Shown: piece by piece, positions 56,093 to 62,000 of the stretch
How positions within the stretch are numbered: position 1 is the stretch's first letter
Layout: every line of letters begins with the position of its first letter
Source: Gnetum montanum
Lineage: Eukaryota; Streptophyta; Gnetopsida; Gnetales; Gnetaceae
NCBI GenBank assembly: GCA_015680685.1
Contig: MNCI01027046.1
Coordinates: 1,307,638 to 1,369,637, forward strand
Direction of reading: 5' to 3'
Length of the DNA stretch: 62,000 nt
The notes under the pieces: generated by a model
Told to the model about the DNA's origin: nothing
The model's database searches: none
What the model saw: the letters and a program-made list of their open reading frames with translations, nothing else
Translations under genes and position numbers: made by a program

Positions 56093-56928
56093 TGATGAGT
56101 CACCAAATAAGTGATTTGATATCAGATACATGATATCAGTATTGGATCCCTGATGTCAGATACGCGATGTTGAAACCTGTCTCATTGGCTATAAATAAGA
56201 GATAGGGGCACTTGGTCTTGGGCATTAGTTTTTCCAGTCCTTAGTCGAATTCTTGTAGTTTTTCTATTCCAAAGTTAGAATTATTTTTGAGTGCCCATAG
56301 TAGATCATAGAGTGAACAGTTCTTTATTTGAGCATTCTGTACCTGAGCACACCTTGTGACCAGAAATAAAGAAAAACTCTATGATAAACCTTGCAACATT
56401 CAGAATAGCTTAATTATTGCATTTCATGTTATTTACTATTATTTGATGCTTTCAATAGTTACTTAATGTTATTTCATTGAAGTATTAATTATCAAGTATC
56501 AATGAATTAGCACACTCAGCACAACCACTTCAAGCATACGTGGAACACTTGGTAACCCAGTAACGACTAGTGTTTGGTAATCCCAGTAGTGTTACACTAG
56601 GTTAGGATGTGTCCGGAGAGTGGGAACGAATGCTGGTGTTAGGATTTGATTCGCATTAGAGTTATAAAAATCCATTAGTTAATTAAATATTTTCATTACA
56701 CACACTTAGGAGACTAAGATAGAAAATATAAAAAACATAAAAATCATATACCTAGAGTTTACTTAACCATACAATTGTGCCTTACAAGTAAGCTTGGAAG
56801 ACAACGACTGCATAACTCATCCTTGTTCTGAGTAGGCACATAAGCACTTAATCCTTGGAGTTTGAATGGATCGTGCATGAATGCTTGTATTCGTATGGTT
56901 GGGCGTAGGGGTACCTCACCACGCATCA
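56093..56928 (+). repeat. Element F 3' LTR (836 bp)
   Basis: TGATGAGTCACC to ACGCATCA; TATAAATA at 56190-56197; followed by TSD ATCTC (56929-56933). It is shorter than the 5' LTR chiefly because some U3 repeat units are missing. Confidence 0.92.
56190..56197 (+). promoter_or_regulatory. TATA box in element F 3' LTR
   Basis: TATAAATA in the same context as in the 5' LTR. Confidence 0.6.
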
Positions 56929-56933
56929 ATCTC

Positions 56934-57747
56934 TTTCTCCTCACTTATTCTTACATTCTTACTATCATCAATCATATCAATGTTTTTTTCAATCTCAATT
57001 ATAAACATATTGTTATAGGTAATCATTGCAACCAAATGCTCGAGCATGTAATAAATCAACACTTCATTTATAACTTTTTAAGAACTTTAGATATTTCAAA
57101 ATTCCTTATACTAGAAGATCAAAGGTCAAATAGAAAATGAAATTAATCAATTTTCAAAAATATTACCAATAATATTATGAACAACATTGACTTCAGAACT
57201 TGGTTCTTTGTTAAAAACCCCATTTTAAATATGAATATTTATATCTTAAAATTTGATCATCTAAGAGTTGAAATAAGTAATGACTCAAAATTCCTTGTGA
57301 ATAACAAATAGACTTACTTTGAAATAAAAATACCATAATGTCCTACAGTGTCATGCACAGAAGTACATTAGACATAGATGAAATATTATAGTTACAATTT
57401 GGTTGATTTGTTCCATATGTTATCAAGAACACTTGGTAATTTTCTTAATAATGTCTTCAACACTGAACAAAATGTATATTTTGTTGTCTAATAGATTCAA
57501 AGGGTCTAGAAAAGTAATGAAATTTCAATTTTGGTTTCATATTATTGGAATTAGACTAGAATTATGATGATTAACTTAAAGATAAAAAATAATAATGACA
57601 AGTAGCATACAAGTAATGATAAAGACTTTAAATGCAAAGGTAACCTTAAGTAACCAAGTAACGATGTACTAGAATATATATTATTATTTTCTAGTGAATT
57701 TTTCTTTATTAAGAATATTGCTACTTTGACACAACTTGCTTCTAAAA
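56934..57747. other. Probable end of copia LTR, then AT-rich sequence without genes
   Basis: 56934-56955 may be the remainder of the copia U5. The rest is AT-rich with only chance frames. I see no domain, repeat end or RNA gene. Confidence 0.45.
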
Positions 57748-57908
57748 TCTATTTGCTATTGTAAAGGGGTGATGGGTATGTTGGAACTCCAAAAGAATTG
57801 TAATATAGTTTAATTATAACTTTATAACTTAGCTTTGCCCATCAAAATCAAACCAAGAGTCTTACTACTAGGCTAACACCTCATTATTAGCTCTATTTGC
57901 TATTTTAA
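57748..57908 (-). mobile_element. tRNA-derived SINE copy 5 (body 57765-57891, minus) with 17-bp TSD
   Basis: The minus strand has TGTTAGCCTAGTAGTAAGAC (box A), then GGTTTGATTTTGATGGGCA (box B region) and GTTCCAACAT at the tail. The direct repeats TCTATTTGCTATTGTAA (57748-57764) and TCTATTTGCTATTTTAA (57892-57908) differ at one position. An internal deletion makes it short (127 bp). Confidence 0.85.
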
Positions 57909-57959
57909 GTTTAAACATGGATTTTAAGATGCACTTGAGATCTAGTTTGTTAATAAAGT

Positions 57960-58780
57960 AAGGAAGCCTTTGTGCAAACCAAGTATTTGAAGTTTTGTTA
58001 ATTTTTAGGGTTTATAGCAAGAAGATTATATAGAAGATAATTTGTTGGTGATGAATGATTTAAAGATGTAGAACATTATTATCTTTAAGACTATAAAAAT
58101 GTGAAGGATTCTGAAGCTTTTGATTTGGGTTTCCTTGCTTATTTTTCAAAGCATTGAAAATGAAACTATGTAGAACATTTATAAAATTCTTAAATAGAGT
58201 CAAAATCATTAAATGGTATGTAGTTCCCATGTTATCCATGTTGTTTTATAGAGATTAGTTTATAATAGATGAAGATAGAATTAAAACTCAAGGTAAATAA
58301 TCAAAGTTTTTTCCATAAAATTACATGCTATAATTTGCAAAAATGGTGTAGTTATTTTCATTGCAATGCCCATGTTATTAGGATTTGTCCTCTTCTCAAT
58401 AAAAAAGTTGTTTGTGTGCAAAAGAAACAACATATTTTAGAAAAGAAATATAATGATAATTTTCTATATGTGACAAGGACCCCTTTTTCAACAAGTTCCC
58501 ACCTTGTTCCTAACCCTATTAAATATGAAAATGCTGGTAAATTCTTTATATCCAAAGTGAATTCTTCTTTGAAAAAAGGGACTTGCTAAATAGGAATTAG
58601 TAATGAAAGGGTTACTGCAAAAGGACTTTACATAGCACAACATAATAAAAAAAAGGTAAAAAATCCATTAGGTATTTCCTTCTGTCTTTACTTCTACTAA
58701 TGTTCCAAATGATTTTTTAGCTATCATCAACATGAATTATGATACAAATTCTCACTTTGATAGACCAAGGATGAGGGTCT
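57960..58780 (+). pseudogene. DUF4283/CCHC zinc-knuckle reading frame, copy III
   Basis: The open frame 58269-58589 reads MKIELKLKV, then ITCYNLQKWCSYFHCNAHV and RICPLLNKK. Compared with copies I and II, the second cysteine of the knuckle is F (CSYFHCNAHVIRICP), otherwise C-x2-C-x4-H-x4-C. The residues before it follow the usual order (M-E/I-x-x-L-x-L, then Y-x-NL). The C-terminal continuation is readable to about 58780 with frame changes. The upstream part to about 57960 is too decayed to place. Confidence 0.55.
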
Positions 58781-58988
58781 TTTCTCCCACATCATAATGT
58801 TAATATTATCATAGAATGTTTAGGGCCTTTTTGATGGGTCCTGACCAAATATTTTCAAGGAGTATCTTTCTAATCAAAAGTTATCTCTAGATTTTCCTTT
58901 CATTCAAGAGACTAAGATCTTAAAATTTGATATTAGGTTTTTTGGTATATGGCAGGCATTACTTTATGCATTCAAGACATCATCTCCA

Positions 58989-59139
58989 CTACTCTTGCCA
59001 CATGGCATGAGGAGAATACATGAGACAAACAAAGGTTCCCTACTCTTACCACATGGCATGAGGAGAATACATGAGACAAGCAAAGGTTCACTACTCTTAC
59101 CACATGGCATGAGGAGAATACATGAGATAAACAAAGGTT
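58989..59139. repeat. 51-bp minisatellite, three tandem units
   Basis: The phrase CCACATGGCATGAGGAGAAT recurs with period 51 (CATGGCATGAGG at 59001, 59052, 59103). The units differ at only a few bases, so the expansion is recent compared with the surrounding relics. 51 is a multiple of 3, so minus-strand translation shows a false 17-residue protein repeat. Confidence 0.95.
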
Positions 59140-59213
59140 AGATACCATAGGATAGATGCACATACGTGGCACTAAACCACATAACTTGATGACTTCTAAC
59201 CAACATAACAAAC

Positions 59214-59369
59214 AATGAGATGTTAGCCCATTGGTAAGACTCTTAATTTGAAAGCTCTAAGTCATAAGTTTGATTTTGGTAGGTAATGGTAAGCTATAAA
59301 TTTTTAATTAGATCATATATCTTAGGGTGTACATATATTACAAGTATTTTAGGGTTTCAAACACACCCT
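59214..59369 (+). mobile_element. tRNA-derived SINE copy 6, diverged
   Basis: TGTTAGCCCATTGGTAAGAC (box A), AAGTTTGATTTTGGT (box B region), then CATATATCTTAGGGTGTAC and GGTTTCAAACACACCC. No clear target-site duplication was found. Confidence 0.75.
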
Positions 59370-59420
59370 TAAAATATGTTAACTATGACTTTTCATATTT
59401 ATGCTTTTTTTTTCTTTTGT

Positions 59421-59545
59421 GGCGAGGGGCAGGGGTGGGTAGGATGGGGGGATGGGGGATGGTGAGGGGGAGGGGATGTGGGGACAAGAAAGTGGGGCAA
59501 GGCATAGTTGGGAAGAGGATGGTGGAGGGAAGAGGATGGGGCCTA
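59421..59545 (+). repeat. G-rich tract with G-quadruplex pattern
   Basis: GGGGCAGGGGTGGG (from 59426), then GGATGGGGGGATGGGGGATG and further G runs. The first part satisfies G3+N1-7 four times. It is exceptional in an AT-rich window and follows a T-run. The 102-codon frame across it is an artefact of composition. Confidence 0.85.
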
Positions 59546-59779
59546 GTGTTGAACATAAAAAAAATATTGAGAATGAACAAAGAAAATTCAAAGTACATTA
59601 CAAGCTTGACATTGAGTAGACATCATTATGTGTGAATTTGTGTGTGTGTGAAAAGAAATAGCTTTCTAATTTCAGAACCATCCACACACATGTATAGCCT
59701 TACAATTAATATTTTGGAAAAAGAAATAAGTGAAGAAAATTAATTTTCAATAGGAAGGAAAGTCCAAGTTCAAACAAAA

Positions 59780-60315
59780 TTTACATCATTTTTTAATATA
59801 CATACTTGTTGACACTAGTTTTAATCTTGAGTTAATAGTATTTTTGTTAGACAAAGAAAAATTTTCCTTATGAGCTATTTGTCTAAGTTGTCTAATACTT
59901 TCTCTAGTGGTAGTAAAATTATACATAGGAGCTTTTGTCTTCTCCAGATTCTTTATTATGATTTGATCATTCTTATCATTGACACTAAGTTGAATTTTCA
60001 TATCTTTAACTTCATATTATTTTTTTCTATCTTCAACTTCAACATATGTTTTTCTTTTCTTCAAAATATTTTTTTTGAAGCAAAGAAGGACAAGCATTAA
60101 ATAAATTTGCTTCCCAATGGCAAAGGTTGCAAGAATTAGAAAGATTAGAATATGTAGTTGGCTAAATCTAAGTCTTTCCTCTCAAGTTCTTTTTTATGAT
60201 TGAGAATGTTAATTTCAACAATATATATATATGAAGTTGTAGAAATAGACTCCATATGCTTAATGGGCCAATTTTCTACTCAATTTTATGAAAAATCAAT
60301 GGAGGATTATATAAC
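59780..60315 (-). pseudogene. DUF4283/CCHC reading frame, copy II, C-terminal part
   Basis: On the minus strand from 60315: PPLIFHK (end of DUF4283), then YIYIVEINILNHKKELERK, then the knuckle CNLCHWEANLFNACP at about 60130-60085, followed by SLLQKK as in copy I. The histidine of the knuckle is N, so it cannot bind zinc normally. The open frame 59786-60001 lies further downstream and is K/N-rich. The N-terminal half is at 61436-62000, across the solo LTR. Confidence 0.65.
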
Positions 60316-61430
60316 TAAGGATTGAGAACTTAGAACGTGTAAGTTCCTCAATCAAAATTAATTAGCCATAAAAACCACACCAAAATTTAATGTGATTCCC
60401 AAACTTGGGTAGTCCACACTCAAAGGGTAGATTCCTTTTACTTCTCCAAGCTTTATTTCTCTAAAATGTGGTTTGAAGGGTACCACACCTTGTACAAGCT
60501 CCAAGGTCCACTTTGAAGTGTTTCGTCACTATGAAACCACTCAACCTTACAAGGTCCTGATAAGCTTAGAATGTGGTTTCAAGGATGCCACAACCTTTAC
60601 AAATTGAGCTCCTCTCTAGAGTGTTATGACATTGCATAGCTACTCAATCCCATAGGATCCTAACAAGCTTAATGATGATGCTTGCTTGCAAAAAGCACAT
60701 TAACCTCACATGCTAACAAGAAAAGAAAAGGATTTACAAGGAGAGAATAGAACTCAATTTACAGATTCCTTGTACAATGAAGTACAGTCCCACAATAAAT
60801 CAAATCAAATTATGTGTCAATTCAAGTACACAAGTACAACAATAAGAGATAGAAAAGGATGGCTTTGATGCTAACAGTTCTTGCACAATACCTAAGAGAT
60901 TGAAGTCTTCTTATAGCCTTGGAGTTTCCAAAAACACTTTGGAATTCATGCAATGGTTATCTAACAGCTAGTGTAGATGTCTTTTTCGAGATTGGGATAT
61001 CTCTCTAAAATTGACTTCAATTCTGGGGAGATGTCTCCTTGGAAAGTTGAACATCTCATGGAAGACATTTCTATTGAGACATCTTCTCTCCAAGAGAGAC
61101 GTATTCTATTTTTGGGAGATGTCTTTTGTTAATGCACTCCTCTTCAGTCAAGACATCTTTTGCTTCTTGGAGAGGTCTTCTCAACTTTTGAACTTTGGTT
61201 TCTTAGGCTTCCTTTTGCTAATTTAGCTTCTTCCCAATCCCTAAAGTATCTTCATTTAACTTGTAGTCTTCTTTCTTACTCATGCTTTCATCTTTGCCTA
61301 TGAAGTCTTTTACTTGGATATTATACATTGTAGTTCTCATCTCATTGAGTTCTTGCAAACACATCATCTAACACAAACATTCTATTGTTCTCCATTTTTC
61401 TTAAGTTTTTGACATACCAAAAGATCAATA
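60316..61430 (-). mobile_element. Solo LTR (1115 bp, TSD ATAAC)
   Basis: On the minus strand it runs from TATTGATCTTTTGGTATGTC to CTCAATCCTTA, the same family as the solo LTR at 41039-42105. It is flanked by ATAAC at 60311-60315 and 61431-61435. Both terminal dinucleotides have mutated (TG to TA, CA to TA). It carries five exact AGATGTCT/AGACATCT octamers in 60975-61158 and repeats of TGTGGTTT...AAGGxTGxCACA (60470, 60570). Confidence 0.88.
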
Positions 61431-61435
61431 ATAAC

Positions 61436-62000
61436 TTGACAAAATATGGAACTTTATCATATTCATCATATTAGACATCAAAATCTTGAGTTGACTTATG
61501 AATGATTAACATTGCATGCTTATGTATAAAAGATCCTATATCTAGGGCGCACTGCACCATTGAATCATTGTCTATCTTAACAAATAGAAAAAATGAGAAT
61601 GATACCTAGCATGAAGAAGTTGAATGTCATGTTTTTCATCACATTTTTTGACTACAAAACAAAACTTTGATTATAAGGTAAGTAACCTAGAATTTGAATA
61701 AACACATATTATCATAAAAGATCAGTAACCAATAACACATATACATCATTAGGAAGAACAAAATTAGTTCTCGTAGTTACATCAACATCACTAGAAGAAG
61801 GCATCAAAAACATTTTCTTCCAAGCTTGTAAATCTACATTTTGAGAATCAACATAATTTCTACATCGATAAAAGAAGCCAAAATATAAACATTAGTTAAA
61901 GAAGATGGAAGCAATATAGAATCCCCCATAGGAAAATTCTAAAGAAATCAAATTTGTTTAAGAAAAATTGAAGTGAGAAAAATCAAATCTGCTAAAATAA
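61436..62000 (-). pseudogene. DUF4283/CCHC reading frame, copy II, N-terminal part (may run off the right edge)
   Basis: The minus strand has SQNVDLQAWKKMFLMPSSSD and FVLPNDVYVLLVTDLL, then after two stops in the same frame YVFIQILGYLPYNQSF (compare YVFMKIIGYLPYFTSF in copy I). Near the solo LTR it reads HKHAMLIIHKSTQDFDV and KVPYFVKL, which continues at 60315 with PPLIF. This is the DUF4283 order, with R/K-x-x-x-I/L-I-x-x-W-x-x-x-F-[ND] recognisable. Confidence 0.6.

Larger units (their letters stand above)
49112..56928 (+). mobile_element. Element F: Athila-like internal-deletion derivative (7.8 kb)
   Basis: LTRs at 49112-49974 and 56093-56928 have TGATGA/TCATCA ends. Perfect TSDs ATCTC are at 49107-49111 and 56929-56933. 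Gag and protease are present, but at about 53340 the linker after protease joins directly to the middle of integrase. RT, RNase H and the integrase N-terminus (about 2.2 kb in C) are missing, and the third reading frame is absent. It must have relied on proteins from another element, unless the deletion came after insertion. Its LTR U3 differs in sequence from C and D. Confidence 0.92.

Noticed and set aside
56862-57140. Plus-strand 92-codon frame
   Set aside because: Crosses the end of the F 3' LTR into flanking DNA, so it cannot be an old gene; chance frame.
58972-59211. Minus-strand frame with a 17-residue protein repeat
   Set aside because: It is the translation of the 51-bp minisatellite, whose period is a multiple of three; no independent coding evidence.
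59327-59635. 102-codon plus-strand frame and overlapping minus-strand frames across the G-rich tract
   Set aside because: Glycine/proline composition comes only from the G-rich DNA; no domain, and both strands are open for the same reason.
1-62000. CRISPR array, bacterial operons, riboswitches or organellar insert
   Set aside because: No evenly spaced short repeats with unique spacers, no prokaryotic gene structure, and no recognisable plastid or mitochondrial gene; the content is plant nuclear retroelements.

Overview
The window is intergenic-type nuclear DNA of a plant with a large, repeat-rich genome. Nearly all of it is old, nested retrotransposon sequence, and no intact protein-coding gene is visible. 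Ty3/gypsy elements of the Athila type (RT motif FMDDF, tRNA-Asp-like primer binding sites), a chromovirus, a Ty1/copia relic, tRNA-derived SINEs and DUF4283/CCHC zinc-knuckle relics all point to a seed plant. The density of old, decayed LTR elements would suit a gymnosperm, but that is inference. Every long reading frame is broken by stops or frameshifts.

Layout. 1-3470: 5' half of a minus-strand Ty3-like element (A), with long LTR, leader and gag up to the protease boundary, running off the left edge. 3477-4720: two short gene-like fragments in opposite orientations (one unidentified, one a single LRR unit). 4725-6857: 5' fragment of a second element (B) related to A. 6858-8295: unrecognised, then an AT-rich patch. 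8296-19465: 5'-truncated Athila-like element C. 19466-24235: a LINE RT-like relic and a cluster of SINEs with target-site duplications (TSDs). 24241-37555: complete but decayed Athila-like element D (13.3 kb, TSD ACATT). 37561-45700: a DUF4283/zinc-knuckle reading frame split by chromovirus E (38519-45461), which itself contains a solo LTR (41039-42105, TSD AGTTG). 45880-49111: Ty1/copia relic whose 3' LTR is interrupted by element F (49112-56928, TSD ATCTC). F is an Athila-like internal-deletion derivative with no RT, RNase H or integrase N-terminus. 57748-62000: further SINEs, a second and third zinc-knuckle copy, a 51-bp minisatellite, a G-rich tract and a second solo LTR (60316-61430, TSD ATAAC).

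Points of most interest. (1) Elements C and D carry a third reading frame of about 940 codons between integrase and the 3' LTR. It is not envelope-like: it has an N-terminal domain resembling plant-retrotransposon accessory proteins and a long coiled coil. (2) A U3-like repeat segment with a TATA-like box lies 400-500 bp upstream of that frame in both elements. (3) F has lost both the third frame and RT, but keeps LTRs, gag and a perfect TSD, so it probably moved in trans. (4) Two unrelated LTR families share dense AGATGTCT/AGACATCT clusters that contain auxin-response-like TGTCTC cores. (5) Two copies of the same DUF4283/CCHC frame are each cut by a different LTR insertion, and their reading frames resume across the TSDs.
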